A stretch of 64,000 bases of DNA from Trichormus variabilis 0441. GTDB taxonomy: Bacteria; Cyanobacteriota; Cyanobacteriia; Cyanobacteriales; Nostocaceae. Location of the stretch: the NCBI RefSeq assembly GCF_009856605.1, contig NZ_CP047242.1, positions 1,672,001 to 1,736,000 on the forward strand, in the 5' to 3' direction. Below the pieces are notes generated by a model. It was given only the letters and a program-made list of their open reading frames with translations. It ran no database searches and was not told where the DNA came from. A program made the position numbers and the translations under genes. This document shows, one piece after another, positions 46,250 to 55,301 of the stretch. Position 1 is the stretch's first letter; the number at the start of each line of letters is the position of its first letter.

Positions 46250-46480
46250 CTACCAGTTAATTAGCTTTAATTGCCCTGTCTGAATATGGTCAAAAATCCG
46301 ATTAATTTGGCGGCGTTCTTGTTCATCAATATCATGATGATTAAAAACGGCAGATGTTAGCAAAGCATGGTCTTGGGGACTCATTTTACCGGAACGTAAG
46401 ATTCTATCTACGATTTGCTTAACTGTAGTTTCTGTTTGACTATAAACACTGGTGTAAGTGTATCTGTAGTCAGTAGTCAT
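46250..46480 (-). CDS. Small conserved-looking helical protein, unknown function
   Basis: The protein has 76 residues. After a polar N-terminus (MTTDYRYTYTSVYSQTETT) it has KQIVDRILRSGKMSPQDHAL and then NHHDIDEQERRQINRIFDHI, a pattern of two helix-pairs seen in a group of very small proteins widespread in cyanobacteria (IxRxDQxxL ... LxxxExxxINRIxDxLQxGxL). Their function is unknown to me. It lies upstream of gloB on the other strand with a long AT-rich region between. Confidence 0.6.
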   Translation of the reverse strand: MTTDYRYTYTSVYSQTETTVKQIVDRILRSGKMSPQDHALLTSAVFNHHDIDEQERRQINRIFDHIQTGQLKLINW

Positions 46481-46894
46481 ATATTCTCCTATAGTGGTGA
46501 ATTTATCTGGAAATGAGACTCTACTCCTCTGGCTAAAAAGTAGATACGTAGAAAATATTGCAACTTCATCAAAACTTATAATTAAAGATAGAAGTTAATA
46601 TCTGTATATTTATAGATTTTCGGCATTTTGGGAGCAAAAAAGAACACATTTAATCTAACTTTACATTTATACTTCCTCCCAGAGAATTATCACTGATAAA
46701 TAATGAGTATATTTATAATTTCCGATTACACTTCCAGTGTAATTACGGTTGTATAATATCATGGTTTATAAAAAGTGAAACAGCAAAAATAAAATCCTGG
46801 TATTTTATATGGCTTGTCTCAAGCTTAAGTTAATGACCAGAATTAGCGATCGCTAATAGACTAAAAATATTGACTGGCTACGGAGATAAAGATT
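46481..46894. promoter_or_regulatory. Divergent spacer upstream of gloB
   Basis: This AT-rich region carries the promoters of two divergent genes. GGAG lies 9 nt before the gloB ATG. No repeat or RNA gene was recognised. Confidence 0.4.
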
Positions 46895-47668
46895 ATGCAG
46901 GTGATTCGTTTGGCCGCACTTTCAGACAATTACATCTTCTTATTACACGACAGCCAAAAAAATATCGCCGCCGTTGTTGACCCAGCAGAAGCCGAGCCAG
47001 TACTTAAGCAACTTGCACAGCTAAACGCAGAATTAGTGGCAATTTTTAACACACACCACCACAATGATCATGTAGGTGGCAACCAGCAATTAATCCAAAA
47101 CTTTCCCCAACTAAAAGTTTATGGTGGCGCTGAAGATAAAGGCAGAATCCCTGGACAACAGGTATTTTTACAACCAGGCGATCGCGTCCAATTTACTGAT
47201 AGAGTAGCTGAAGTTATCTTTGTACCAGGACATACCCGCGCTCACATCGCTTACTACTTCCCTCCTCAAACAGCCGATACACCAGGAGAATTATTCTGCG
47301 GAGATACTCTGTTTGCTGGTGGTTGCGGTCGTTTATTTGAAGGTACACCAGCGCAAATGGTGGAATCTTTAACTAAGCTGCGTTCCTTACCAGAAAATAC
47401 CCGTGTCTGGTGCGCTCATGAATACACCTTAAAAAATTTACAATTTGCACTCAGTGTAGATAGTGAGAACACTGAATTACAAAAACGCTTTGACGAAGTT
47501 AAGACAAAGCGCAGTCAAGGAATAGCCACAGTCCCTTCCTTATTGGGAGTAGAAAAGCTCACCAATCCCTTTTTACGTTGGGAACAACCCTCATTACAGT
47601 CAGCAGTTAACAGTAATGACCCTGTACAAACCTTTGCCCGCATTCGCGGATTAAAGGATAAGTTTTAG
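46895..47668 (+). CDS. gloB: Hydroxyacylglutathione hydrolase (glyoxalase II)
   Basis: The 257-residue protein has the metallo-beta-lactamase fold with [10 protein letters not shown] for two metals, [31 protein letters not shown] and the [12 protein letters not shown] signature of glyoxalase II. It splits S-lactoylglutathione to lactate and glutathione in methylglyoxal detoxification. Length is normal. It lies upstream of rplI, separated by about 220 bp. Confidence 0.94.
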   Translation: MQVIRLAALSDNYIFLLHDSQKNIAAVVDPAEAEPVLKQLAQLNAELVAIFNTHHHNDHVGGNQQLIQNFPQLKVYGGAEDKGRIPGQQVFLQPGDRVQFTDRVAEVIFVPGHTRAHIAYYFPPQTADTPGELFCGDTLFAGGCGRLFEGTPAQMVESLTKLRSLPENTRVWCAHEYTLKNLQFALSVDSENTELQKRFDEVKTKRSQGIATVPSLLGVEKLTNPFLRWEQPSLQSAVNSNDPVQTFARIRGLKDKF

Positions 47669-47830
47669 TGATTGGTAATTGGTTGAAAGTTGTTCTCTTC
47701 CGCTCCTCTGCTTCCTCAATCCCTAGTCCGGCTAAAAAATTTATAGCAAACAGTTGCGATCGCCCCCGGCAGTTCGCTAGGATCTGTAAGCTTTAGGGTA
47801 TAGAAATGCTGGGAATAAGGCTACACTAAC

Positions 47831-47881
47831 GTGAGCGCTCCTGCTGCAACCCAAGTTAATGAGATTTTACAGGAAAAATAG
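47831..47881 (+). CDS. Possible 16-codon leader ORF before rplI
   Basis: A GTG-initiated frame ([16 protein letters not shown] read from GTG) ends with TAG five bases before the rplI ATG. Such tight spacing could couple translation, or it may be chance. No strong ribosome-binding site precedes it. Confidence 0.2.
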   Translation: MSAPAATQVNEILQEK

Positions 47882-47886
47882 AAAAC

Positions 47887-48345
47887 ATGGTGAAACGCGT
47901 ACAATTAGTTTTAACTAAGGATGTCAGCAAGCTAGGCAGATCCGGCGACTTAGTAGACGTAGCTCCTGGTTATGCTCGGAATTATTTAATTCCTCAGAGT
48001 TTAGCAACTCATGCTACCCCTGGTATTCTCAAGCAAGTAGAACGCCGCCGTGAACAAGAACGGCAACGTCAATTAGAACTCAGACAACAAGCATTAGAGC
48101 AGAAAGAAGCTTTAGAAAAAGTTGGCAGCTTAAAAATTGCCAAGCAAGTTGGTGAAAACGAAGCGATTTTTGGTACAGTTACCAGCCAAGATGTTGCAGA
48201 CGCTATCCAAGCAGCTACCAGTCAAGAAGTAGACCGCCGTGGTATTACCATTCCTGACATTGGCAAACTGGGTACTTACAAAGCCGAAATTAAGCTATTC
48301 TCTGACGTTACAGCACAAATTGATATTGAAGTTGTAGCAAGCTAA
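47887..48345 (+). CDS. rplI: 50S ribosomal protein L9
   Basis: The protein has 152 residues. The N-terminal L9 domain ([33 protein letters not shown]) is followed by the long connecting helix and the C-terminal domain ([25 protein letters not shown]). L9 binds 23S rRNA at the base of the L1 stalk. Position immediately before dnaB is a conserved bacterial arrangement. Confidence 0.97.
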   Translation: MVKRVQLVLTKDVSKLGRSGDLVDVAPGYARNYLIPQSLATHATPGILKQVERRREQERQRQLELRQQALEQKEALEKVGSLKIAKQVGENEAIFGTVTSQDVADAIQAATSQEVDRRGITIPDIGKLGTYKAEIKLFSDVTAQIDIEVVAS

Positions 48346-48468
48346 AGGAAACAGGGGAGCAGAGGAGCAGGGGAACAGGGGAGCAGAGGAGACTTAAACT
48401 TACTACACCCTGACATCCCTACACCCTGGCACCCCCATACCCTGGCACCCCCATACCTTGACACCCCT
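48346..48468. repeat. Two minisatellites between rplI and dnaB
   Basis: The first half (about 48352-48390) is a degenerate AGGGGAGCAG tandem repeat. The second (about 48405-48466) repeats a 15-16-bp unit, ACCCTGGCACCCCCAT, several times, up to the dnaB start. Such purine- or pyrimidine-biased tandem repeats are common in Nostoc spacers. Confidence 0.75.
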
Positions 48469-49821
48469 ATGGCTGAAGAATTGAGCTTTCAAGGCGACGG
48501 TAGTAACCGCCTTCCACCCCAAAACATCGAGGCAGAAGAAGCAATTTTAGGGGGCATTCTACTAGATCCAGAAGCGATTGGTCGAGTAAGCGAAGTCCTG
48601 ATTACCGAAGCTTTTTATATTAGCGCCCACAGGGATATCTATCAAGCCGCATTGCGTCTCCACGGCCAAGGTAAACCCACAGATTTGCTGTCAGTCACAA
48701 GTTGGCTCACTGATAATGACTTACTGACCCGCATAGGTGGTAGAAACAAATTAGCCACCTTGGTAGACCGCACAGTCTCAGCTGTGAATATCGATGCCTT
48801 AGCAGGGTTAGTGATGGAAAAATACCTGCGACGGCAATTAATTAAAGCTGGCAATGAAATTGTCCATCTCGGTTACGAGACAGAAAAAGAATTACCCATA
48901 GTACTAGACCAAGCAGAACAGAAAGTTTTTGGCGTTACTCAAGAACGACCCCAATCAGGCTTAGTTCACATCGCAGACACCCTAATTAATAACTTCCAAG
49001 AAATTGAGGAGCGCAATCAAGGCATTGCTTTACCTGGTATTCCCTGCGGCTTTTATGATTTAGATGCGATGACTAGTGGCTTTCAGCGTTCTGATTTAAT
49101 CATCGTCGCTGGCAGGCCATCAATGGGGAAAACAGCATTTTGTTTGAACCTAGCTAATAATATCGCTGCTTCCATGAAGCTACCTGTTGCTGTTTTCAGT
49201 TTAGAAATGTCGAAAGAGCAGCTGGTACAACGTCTACTGGCTAGTGAAGCCCAAATCGAAAGTGGCTATCTGCGGAGTGGTCGCCTCAGTCAAACACAAT
49301 GGGAACCATTAAGCCGGGCGATTAGTATGCTGTCTGAAATGCCCATTTTTATTGATGACACGCCGAATATTACCGTCACCCAAATGCGCTCTCAAGCTAG
49401 AAGATTACAAGCCGAACAAGGTGTAGAACTGGGTTTGATAGTGATAGATTACCTGCAATTAATGGAAGGAGGCGGAGATAATCGCGTCCAAGAGTTATCT
49501 AAAATTACCCGTTCTCTCAAAGGTTTAGCTAGAGAATTATCCGTACCTGTAATAGCTCTGTCTCAGCTAAGTCGTGGCGTAGAAGCACGCACCAACAAGC
49601 GTCCTATGTTGTCTGATTTACGTGAAAGCGGCTCCATTGAGCAGGATGCGGATTTAGTTATTATGTTATACCGTGATGATTACTATAACAGCGACACCCC
49701 CGATCGCGGCCTAGCGGAAGTAATTATAGCGAAACATCGCAACGGCCCAACAGGTACAGTAAAACTCCTATTTGACCCACAGTTTACCAAATTTAAAAAC
49801 TTAGCCAGATCGGGCTATTAA
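48469..49821 (+). CDS. dnaB: Replicative DNA helicase DnaB
   Basis: The 450-residue protein has the N-terminal DnaG-interaction domain (PPQNIEAEEAILGGILLDP) and the RecA-like helicase domain. Walker A is AGRPSMGKT (214-222), with IVIDYLQLM for Walker B and DLRESGSIEQDADLVIMLYR for motif 4. It unwinds DNA at the replication fork as a hexamer. Unlike the well-known Synechocystis DnaB, there is no intein. Convergent with the FKBP gene. Confidence 0.97.
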   Translation: MAEELSFQGDGSNRLPPQNIEAEEAILGGILLDPEAIGRVSEVLITEAFYISAHRDIYQAALRLHGQGKPTDLLSVTSWLTDNDLLTRIGGRNKLATLVDRTVSAVNIDALAGLVMEKYLRRQLIKAGNEIVHLGYETEKELPIVLDQAEQKVFGVTQERPQSGLVHIADTLINNFQEIEERNQGIALPGIPCGFYDLDAMTSGFQRSDLIIVAGRPSMGKTAFCLNLANNIAASMKLPVAVFSLEMSKEQLVQRLLASEAQIESGYLRSGRLSQTQWEPLSRAISMLSEMPIFIDDTPNITVTQMRSQARRLQAEQGVELGLIVIDYLQLMEGGGDNRVQELSKITRSLKGLARELSVPVIALSQLSRGVEARTNKRPMLSDLRESGSIEQDADLVIMLYRDDYYNSDTPDRGLAEVIIAKHRNGPTGTVKLLFDPQFTKFKNLARSGY

Positions 49822-49823
49822 AT

Positions 49824-49900
49824 GATGATGAATACAGTCAACAGTCAACAGTCATGAGTTTTTACCTTTGACTGTGGACTATTGACTATGGACTATTCCC
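49824..49900. repeat. Heptamer-type repeats between convergent genes
   Basis: CAGTCAACAGTCAACAGTCA and then TTTGACTGTGGACTATTGAC (plus more copies) are tandem TCAACAG/TGACTGT-type units in opposite orientation, so they can fold imperfectly. They occupy the whole spacer between the dnaB and FKBP stop codons. Confidence 0.65.
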
Positions 49901-50428
49901 CTACTTCACTTCCAACAATTCCACATCAAATAGTAGGGTTGAGTAAGGTGGAATCACCCCACCAGCACCACGAGCGCCATAACCCAATTCTGAGGGGATG
50001 ATTAATTGACGACGACCACCTACTTTCATGGTGCTAAGTCCTTCATCCCAACCTTTAATGACTTGTCCAACACCGATGGTAAAGCTGAAGGGACGATTGC
50101 GATCGCGTGAGCTATCAAACTTGGTACCATCTTCTAAAGTACCAGTGTAGTGAACTACGACGGTTTGTCCACTTTTGGGAGTCGCGCCAGTTCCCTCTTC
50201 TATTTCCACATATTTGAGACCAGAATCGGTAGTGACAGTCGGCTTAGAGGCATCAGACATAATATTGCTCTTGATTGGAGTATTGTTTTCAGTAACGCTA
50301 ATGGTGGCTAGTGGAGTTTGCGGTAAATTAGCAGCAATAGCAGAGTCCTGTTTATTCCCTACTTGTGCCAACACCAAAACCACAACACAAACCAGCATCA
50401 AACCTATGCTGAGTAAAATTGCTTTCAA
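49901..50428 (-). CDS. FKBP-type peptidyl-prolyl cis-trans isomerase, membrane-anchored or secreted
   Basis: I place the start at TTG 50428 (175 residues) because GGGGAGGG lies about 8 nt upstream; the frame continues 15 codons further without a better start. An N-terminal hydrophobic segment (LLSIGLMLVCVVVLVLAQVG) is a signal or anchor. The FKBP domain (about 65-175) has GQTVVVHYTGTLEDGTKFDS, VGQVIKGWDEGLSTMKVGGR and GYGARGAGGVIPPYSTLLFD. It speeds proline isomerisation during folding, probably in the thylakoid lumen or periplasm. Confidence 0.92.
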   Translation of the reverse strand: MKAILLSIGLMLVCVVVLVLAQVGNKQDSAIAANLPQTPLATISVTENNTPIKSNIMSDASKPTVTTDSGLKYVEIEEGTGATPKSGQTVVVHYTGTLEDGTKFDSSRDRNRPFSFTIGVGQVIKGWDEGLSTMKVGGRRQLIIPSELGYGARGAGGVIPPYSTLLFDVELLEVK

Positions 50429-50506
50429 AATTAGCCCTCCCCACTGAGGTAGTTTGGCAATGAAAATTACCAACAGGACACAATTAGTTTAAATCAGAAG
50501 CACATC

Positions 50507-50830
50507 CTAACGCCAAAGCTTATTTTCTAAATCGCGCACTTGACGTTCTAAACGGTCAATTCTTCCCCGCAATTCATCCACTTCAGACTGACGCGCTACC
50601 CCTAAATCCTGCATCATATTTCGCATTTGTCGTTGCATTTGGGCATCCCATGTCCCCTGCTCGGTCTTTAACTGCTGTACAATGTCATCCATAACAGCTT
50701 TAGCTTGCTCTGGATTGAGCTTACCGTCTTTGACCAATTCATCACTAACCTCCTTGAGTTTTTCTGCCACCAAAGAAGTTGTACCAATACCAAGCATCAT
50801 TATTTGTTGCAACCAGTTGTTGCTGTCCAT
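50507..50830 (-). CDS. Phasin-like coiled-coil protein
   Basis: The protein has 107 residues. A helical N-terminal half (WLQQIMMLGIGTTSLVAEKL) is followed by a charged region, with heptad-like repeats at the C-terminus (EVDELRGRIDRLERQVRDLE). This matches the PhaF-type phasin family protein commonly found in cyanobacteria. Phasins coat polyhydroxyalkanoate granules, but many such cyanobacterial proteins occur without PHA synthesis, so the role is not certain. Confidence 0.7.
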   Translation of the reverse strand: MDSNNWLQQIMMLGIGTTSLVAEKLKEVSDELVKDGKLNPEQAKAVMDDIVQQLKTEQGTWDAQMQRQMRNMMQDLGVARQSEVDELRGRIDRLERQVRDLENKLWR

Positions 50831-50960
50831 ACTCTTTCCCTATTCCTTATTTCAAACCAGCCGACCCTTGCTCCTGAGTGTATGCAATCAAGCTATGCTG
50901 GAAGCGTAGTTATTCTAGCCTACAGTTCTATTTTGGCAGATTGGCAAACACAAGGGATGA

Positions 50961-51275
50961 ATGGGTGTGGTTATAGAATTTCTGAGGTTTAAAGTTGAAG
51001 CTAGCCTGCGAGAGAGTTATATCCACAAGGATGCAGAGATTTGGACAACAGCATTGGCCAAGTATCCAGGGTTTTTAGGTAAAGAAGTTTGGACAAATCC
51101 CCTAGAATCCACAGAAGTGATTTTTATCATTTATTGGGAAACTAAAGAACACTGGAAAACCATACCAGCAGCAGATTTAGAGGCTATTGAGCAAAGGTTT
51201 AAGCAAGCTGTGGGAGATATCTATGAGTTAGTGGAATTTAGGGAGTATCAAGTACGGAAATTTCTCCATAACTAG
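50961..51275 (+). CDS. TIGR03792-type small protein (ABM-like fold)
   Basis: The 104-residue protein has a dimeric alpha-beta barrel look: VVIEFLRFKVEASLRESYIH, YPGFLGKEVWTNP, EVIFIIYWETKEHWKTIP and a C-terminal helix. It fits TIGR03792, a cyanobacterial family resembling antibiotic-biosynthesis monooxygenases. AAGGGA precedes the ATG. Biochemical function is unknown. Confidence 0.75.
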   Translation: MGVVIEFLRFKVEASLRESYIHKDAEIWTTALAKYPGFLGKEVWTNPLESTEVIFIIYWETKEHWKTIPAADLEAIEQRFKQAVGDIYELVEFREYQVRKFLHN

Positions 51276-51441
51276 CAATTGCCCCACAGCGCCAGAAATC
51301 AGCAACTAAGCAGACATAATATTATGTCTAGTATTTTTGACTTTACTAGCATAAATGATGAATTTGTGTTGTACATTTCATCTACAATATGTATACCCAA
51401 TCTGCCTAAAATCCTACCCAGACAATCTAGAGCAATCCTCC

Positions 51442-52485
51442 ATGCACAATAAATTAACTAACGCAAATATTGAAAATTATCACGTTCTCTTAACTCCAAA
51501 CGAAGTAAAAGAAAAATTACCGTTAACAGAAACTGCGGCAGAAATAGTTTTACAGTTTAGATGTGAAATAGAGAAAATATTAGATTTTCAAGATAGACGC
51601 AAATTTATAGTAGTTGGGCCTTGTTCTATTCATGACCCTAATGCAGCATTGGAATACGCCCATAAGTTAAAAAAATTAGCCGAACGCGTCCAGGATAAAC
51701 TACTGTTAATTATGCGGGTTTATTTTGAAAAGCCCCGCACAACTGTAGGCTGGAAAGGATTAATTAATGATCCAGAAATGGATGATTCTTTTCTGGTGGA
51801 AAATGGCTTATTACTAGCCAGAGATTTACTCATCAAGTTAACAGAGTTAGGGCTACCCACCGCTACAGAGGCTCTAGACCCTATTGTACCGCAATATATT
51901 GGTGAATTGATCACATGGGCGGCGATCGGCGCACGCACAACGGAATCCCAAACTCACAGGGAAATGGCTAGCGGTCTCTCTATGCCTGTGGGTTTCAAAA
52001 ATGGCACTGATGGTAATATTCAAGTAGCTTTAAATGCTTTACATTCTGCCAGAATGCCGCATAATTTTTTGGGCATTAATCCTGACGGACAGGTAAGTGT
52101 ATTTGAAACGAAAGGTAATGCCTACGGTCATGTTATTTTGCGTGGAGGAAATCAACCTAATTTTGATTCTGAAAGTGTTAGACAAGTAGAAGAAAAATTA
52201 AAGCAGGCTAAATTACCTCCAAGAATTGTCATTGATTGTAGTCATGGTAATACTAATAAAAATTACAGGCTACAATCTGATGTTTTAGAAAACGTTGTGC
52301 AACAGATAGTTGATGGTAATACATCGATTGTAGGGATGATGCTGGAATCAAATTTATATGAAGGGAATCAACCCATTAACTGCAAACGGGAAGAATTGAA
52401 ATATGGGGTTTCTGTAACTGACCCCTGTATCGGTTGGGAGCAAACGGAAAAAATTATCTTGGCTGCTTACGAAAAACTTAATTGA
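51442..52485 (+). CDS. 3-deoxy-7-phosphoheptulonate synthase (class I, AroFGH-type)
   Basis: I choose ATG 51442 (348 residues), which matches the usual class I length; the frame is open 29 codons further upstream but that part (MMNLCCTFHLQYVYP) is not homologous. Motifs include VVGPCSIHDPNAALEYA, MRVYFEKPRTTVGWKGLIND, GARTTESQTHREMASGLSMP, GFKNGTDG and IVIDCSHGNTNK. It condenses PEP and erythrose 4-phosphate in the first step of the shikimate pathway. This isozyme is usually feedback-inhibited by an aromatic amino acid; which one cannot be read. Confidence 0.94.
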   Translation: MHNKLTNANIENYHVLLTPNEVKEKLPLTETAAEIVLQFRCEIEKILDFQDRRKFIVVGPCSIHDPNAALEYAHKLKKLAERVQDKLLLIMRVYFEKPRTTVGWKGLINDPEMDDSFLVENGLLLARDLLIKLTELGLPTATEALDPIVPQYIGELITWAAIGARTTESQTHREMASGLSMPVGFKNGTDGNIQVALNALHSARMPHNFLGINPDGQVSVFETKGNAYGHVILRGGNQPNFDSESVRQVEEKLKQAKLPPRIVIDCSHGNTNKNYRLQSDVLENVVQQIVDGNTSIVGMMLESNLYEGNQPINCKREELKYGVSVTDPCIGWEQTEKIILAAYEKLN

Positions 52486-52516
52486 GGGACTTCCAGATAA
52501 AAACAATAGCCAAAAT

Positions 52517-52581
52517 GTAGTGTGCGTCAGTATGAATAATTTATGAGTATAGTTAGGTTCTATGGCACTGACGCACCCTAC
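52517..52581. repeat. Inverted repeat element after the DAHP synthase gene
   Basis: GTAGTGTGCGTCAGT (52517-52531) pairs with ACTGACGCACCCTAC (52567-52581) with one mismatch around a 35-nt AT-rich loop. It belongs to the GTGCGT-type dispersed repeats also seen at 37.1-37.2 kb. Confidence 0.6.
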
Positions 52582-52636
52582 TAAACCATAAATTTCGGAT
52601 AATTTATTTTTTGTTGTTCCTTGTTGTAATTTTGTG

Positions 52637-52659
52637 GAGACGTTGCAATGCAACGTCTC
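52637..52659. repeat. Near-perfect 11-bp palindrome
   Basis: GAGACGTTGCA-A-TGCAACGTCTC is a 23-bp hairpin, a unit frequent in cyanobacterial spacers. It lies 11 bp beyond the stop of the minus-strand cyanophycin-synthetase-like gene and between two convergent genes, so it could protect both 3' ends. Confidence 0.7.
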
Positions 52660-52669
52660 TATGGTGTTT

Positions 52670-54580
52670 TTAGAGGATGGAGCCAATTTCTTTGAGATAA
52701 ACCCGTGTGAATGGTTCATCTTCGCCTAATGTGTAGTCTTCTATTAGTCCTTTGCGCCGAATGGAAACATCTTTTTCTTTTTTAATAACAACAGTAGAAC
52801 CGTCGAACACATCCCGCGCTAACATCATTTCTGTTTCGCTGGGATTATCTAAAACTACCAAATTACTCCCTTGATAAAACATTCCGTCTTCTTCTAGGGT
52901 ATCCTCCGGATATTCAGCAATTAATAAATCGAGTTTGGGATGACGTAGCAAACTTTGGATGTTGCTATTGTAATCGTCGCGTAGTACCTTTTGCGATCGG
53001 TTGACAAAAACGGCATCACGACAAACAGCGCCTATTGTCCATTCTGGATGTTGCAACAAAATGTGGTCAATTGTGGTTTGCAATTCCTCCACGGAGATTT
53101 TATTAAAGGTCATAATTGGGATTCTGGCATCTAAACCAGATTTAAAAAAGGTTTCTAAAATGTGAGAAGGTACGTCAACGCTTTCACCTACGGCTGGGTT
53201 AAGGTGCATCATTACACCTGGTGCGGCGTTGATTTCGATGATGGCAAAATTACCAGCTTTCCAAGATTCAGAAAGGTCTTCAGTTATGACATCAATTCCC
53301 AGACAAGTCAAACGGAAATATTGAGCAATATCTTGCGCCAAGATGATGTTGTCGTCATGGATAGTATGAGTAGCATTGATACTCATCCCTCCGGCTGAAA
53401 GATTAGCAACTTTCCGTAAGTGAACAGTTTCACCTTTGTCCAGTACTGTTTTTAATGACAAGCGCTGTTCTTCTAAGTAGTGTTCCATTGCGTCATCAAC
53501 GATAATCTTACTCATCGGTGAAGTTGGACTATCTAAACGCGCTGCTTTGCGGTTTTCTTTCTGAATTAATTCCCAAATTGTTGAGTCACCATCACCAACT
53601 ACCGATGCAGGATGACGTTCTGTAGCGGCTACAAATCGACCATTAACACATAGCAAGCGAAAATCTTTGCCTTTGATGCTTTTTTCGACAATTATCCGTG
53701 CGGGTTCGTTTTCAGGAATCGCTTCCAATGCTCTATCATAAGCAACTTCAAGTTCGTCTACATCTTTGATATCTGCGGTGACACCAATTCCCTTGTGACC
53801 TACTACCGGCTTGACTGCTACTGGATAGCCGATGTCTTTGGCTACTTGTCGCGCTTCTTTTTGCGAATAGACGATTTCACCTTGTGGTACTGGAAAACCC
53901 AATGTGTGGAGAAAAGCTTTGCAGTCATCTTTCCGAGTGGTGAAGTCAGAATCAATATGGCTGTCGCAATTAAAGGTTGTGGCTACACCCCGGATATGTT
54001 TTTTTCCCCAGCCGTATTGCATTAATCCTTCGTCCCACAGATAAAAGGTGGGAATACCTTTTTCGTAGGCTGTTCGCAATAAGGCGTAAACTGTGGGACC
54101 TCCGTATACAGATTGGCGAAACCGATTTTGCAAGGTGACAAGCTGGTCATCCCAGAAAAAATCATCATCTTGGTTAATGGCTTCAAACCAGTCCCAAACT
54201 AGGTAAACTACTGATCTGATTGTGCGTTCGTGCAGTGCTTGAACAGCAATTTTTGTATATTTACTGTGCGGTTTCACACTCCAGCGATGGAAGTGTAAAT
54301 TCATGTCTAGCTTGCCCACTTCTGACACAGTTTGGGCAAATAAGTGGGCATAAGATTCGTAGTTTTGCTCTCGTAGATGAGGATAGCGATCGCCTACTCT
54401 AGTAATATAATCTTCGATAGGTAAAGGCTTTCTATTTTCTACTACAGCAAAATCAAACACTAACGCCCCTGTATCTAAATAAGGATTTGAACCAACATAA
54501 TACCGACAATTGAAGATATCAAATACATCTGTCTTTCTGGCATTAATGCGGACTAAATCGGTGCTTGTTTCCTGAACCAT
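52670..54580 (-). CDS. Truncated cyanophycin synthetase paralogue (CphA2-like)
   Basis: The protein has 636 residues. The N-terminal part (1-215) is CphA-like. An ATP-grasp domain at about 216-480 shows VAVKPVVGHKGIGVTADI (254-271), IVEKSIKGKDFRLLCVNGRF and EIN (449-451). Full CphA enzymes (about 870-900 residues) continue into a Mur-ligase half. Here residues about 495-600 look like a worn remnant of that half (WTIGAVCRDAVFVNRSQ; GSNLVVLDNPSETEMML) without its P-loop. Truncated CphA2 enzymes of other cyanobacteria polymerise beta-Asp-Arg dipeptides, so this gene may recycle cyanophycin breakdown products (inference). A cyanophycinase gene lies 1 kb upstream, divergent. Confidence 0.88.
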   Translation of the reverse strand: MVQETSTDLVRINARKTDVFDIFNCRYYVGSNPYLDTGALVFDFAVVENRKPLPIEDYITRVGDRYPHLREQNYESYAHLFAQTVSEVGKLDMNLHFHRWSVKPHSKYTKIAVQALHERTIRSVVYLVWDWFEAINQDDDFFWDDQLVTLQNRFRQSVYGGPTVYALLRTAYEKGIPTFYLWDEGLMQYGWGKKHIRGVATTFNCDSHIDSDFTTRKDDCKAFLHTLGFPVPQGEIVYSQKEARQVAKDIGYPVAVKPVVGHKGIGVTADIKDVDELEVAYDRALEAIPENEPARIIVEKSIKGKDFRLLCVNGRFVAATERHPASVVGDGDSTIWELIQKENRKAARLDSPTSPMSKIIVDDAMEHYLEEQRLSLKTVLDKGETVHLRKVANLSAGGMSINATHTIHDDNIILAQDIAQYFRLTCLGIDVITEDLSESWKAGNFAIIEINAAPGVMMHLNPAVGESVDVPSHILETFFKSGLDARIPIMTFNKISVEELQTTIDHILLQHPEWTIGAVCRDAVFVNRSQKVLRDDYNSNIQSLLRHPKLDLLIAEYPEDTLEEDGMFYQGSNLVVLDNPSETEMMLARDVFDGSTVVIKKEKDVSIRRKGLIEDYTLGEDEPFTRVYLKEIGSIL

Positions 54581-55073
54581 TGATGCTAAACCTCTGGCTA
54601 AACACCTAATAAATGTAACGTTTAATTTCCCGTAAGGAGTCTTAATAATTTAAGATTATCTTACATAATAATTTTGAAATTTTTAAATCTACAGTTGTTC
54701 TGGCTGAATCTAACTTTAATTATAGGTTTCTGCACCTATCCCAAGACATAATTAAATTAATACCTGGCTCAGTATATAGTCGTTCCATAGGACGAGTATT
54801 TGATTTATAAAATACACCTAGAAATATAGGTAGGGTGGGCAATACCCACCACAACTATCATACGGTGGGCATTGCTCACCCTACAGATACTTAGATATTT
54901 TGAATAATCAAATTTGACTCCTATATGCGATTTATAAATGGTAGAGGGAGGTAATAAGTAATTAATGGGTGATTAGCTATTGGTTGATTAAGCATGAAAA
55001 AATACCTATCAATTACAAAAAATATAACTTTTGAAGGGTGTAATATCCTCAGAAAGTTTGTAAAAAGGAAGGG
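54581..55073. promoter_or_regulatory. Divergent spacer of the cyanophycin locus with a MITE-like copy
   Basis: The promoter of the minus-strand CphA2-like gene and that of the small plus-strand gene lie here. The MITE-like copy 3 occupies 54787-54924. I found no clear NtcA box (GTAN8TAC). Confidence 0.5.
54787..54924 (+). mobile_element. MITE-like repeat, copy 3 (most intact)
   Basis: The left end ATAGGACGAGTATTTGATTT and right end AATCAAATTTGACTCCTAT are inverted repeats. Inside, TAGGGTGGGCAATACCCACC and GGTGGGCATTGCTCACCCTA are a second, near-perfect inverted pair, so the whole 138-bp unit folds as a long hairpin. The GATACTTAGATATTTT core is shared with copy 1. No coding capacity. Such units fit the MITE definition. 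Confidence 0.7.
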
Positions 55074-55301
55074 ATGGTTACGCGAGACAATCAAGATATG
55101 AATAGCACACAAGCTGATCTAAGGGATGAAGTTAGACAACTTGCAGAGGAAGCTTTTCACCTAAAACTGATATCTGGACACGGAGACGGGCCAGATATAG
55201 AAGAGTATCAAATTGTCTACCAAGGTAAACCCAGACATTTGCCATTGGAACAAGCAAGATTGTTTCTCACAAACTTACTCTACAGAAATCGTATTCACTA
55301 A
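55074..55301 (+). CDS. Small protein between the cyanophycin genes
   Basis: The 75-residue protein (or 68 from the second ATG at 55095) is hydrophilic. It has DLRDEVRQLAEEAFHLKLIS, a central ISGHGDGPDIEEYQIVYQGK and a final helix LEQARLFLTNLLYRNR. AAGGAAGGG directly precedes the first ATG. It lies in the same orientation as the cyanophycinase gene 340 bp downstream. From memory a small gene occupies this position in the Nostoc PCC 7120 cph2 locus. Function unknown; a protein tied to cyanophycin or nitrogen metabolism is a guess from position. Confidence 0.65.
   Translation: MVTRDNQDMNSTQADLRDEVRQLAEEAFHLKLISGHGDGPDIEEYQIVYQGKPRHLPLEQARLFLTNLLYRNRIH

Noticed and set aside
46250..46480. HetP-family heterocyst protein
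   Set aside because: The small helical pattern does not match the conserved HetP core as I remember it, so the function is left open.
48469..49821. Intein in DnaB
   Set aside because: The helicase motifs are continuous and the protein has the ordinary 450-residue length.
51355..51441. 29-residue extension of DAHP synthase
   Set aside because: The extension does not resemble the family N-terminus and the shorter form has the normal length.
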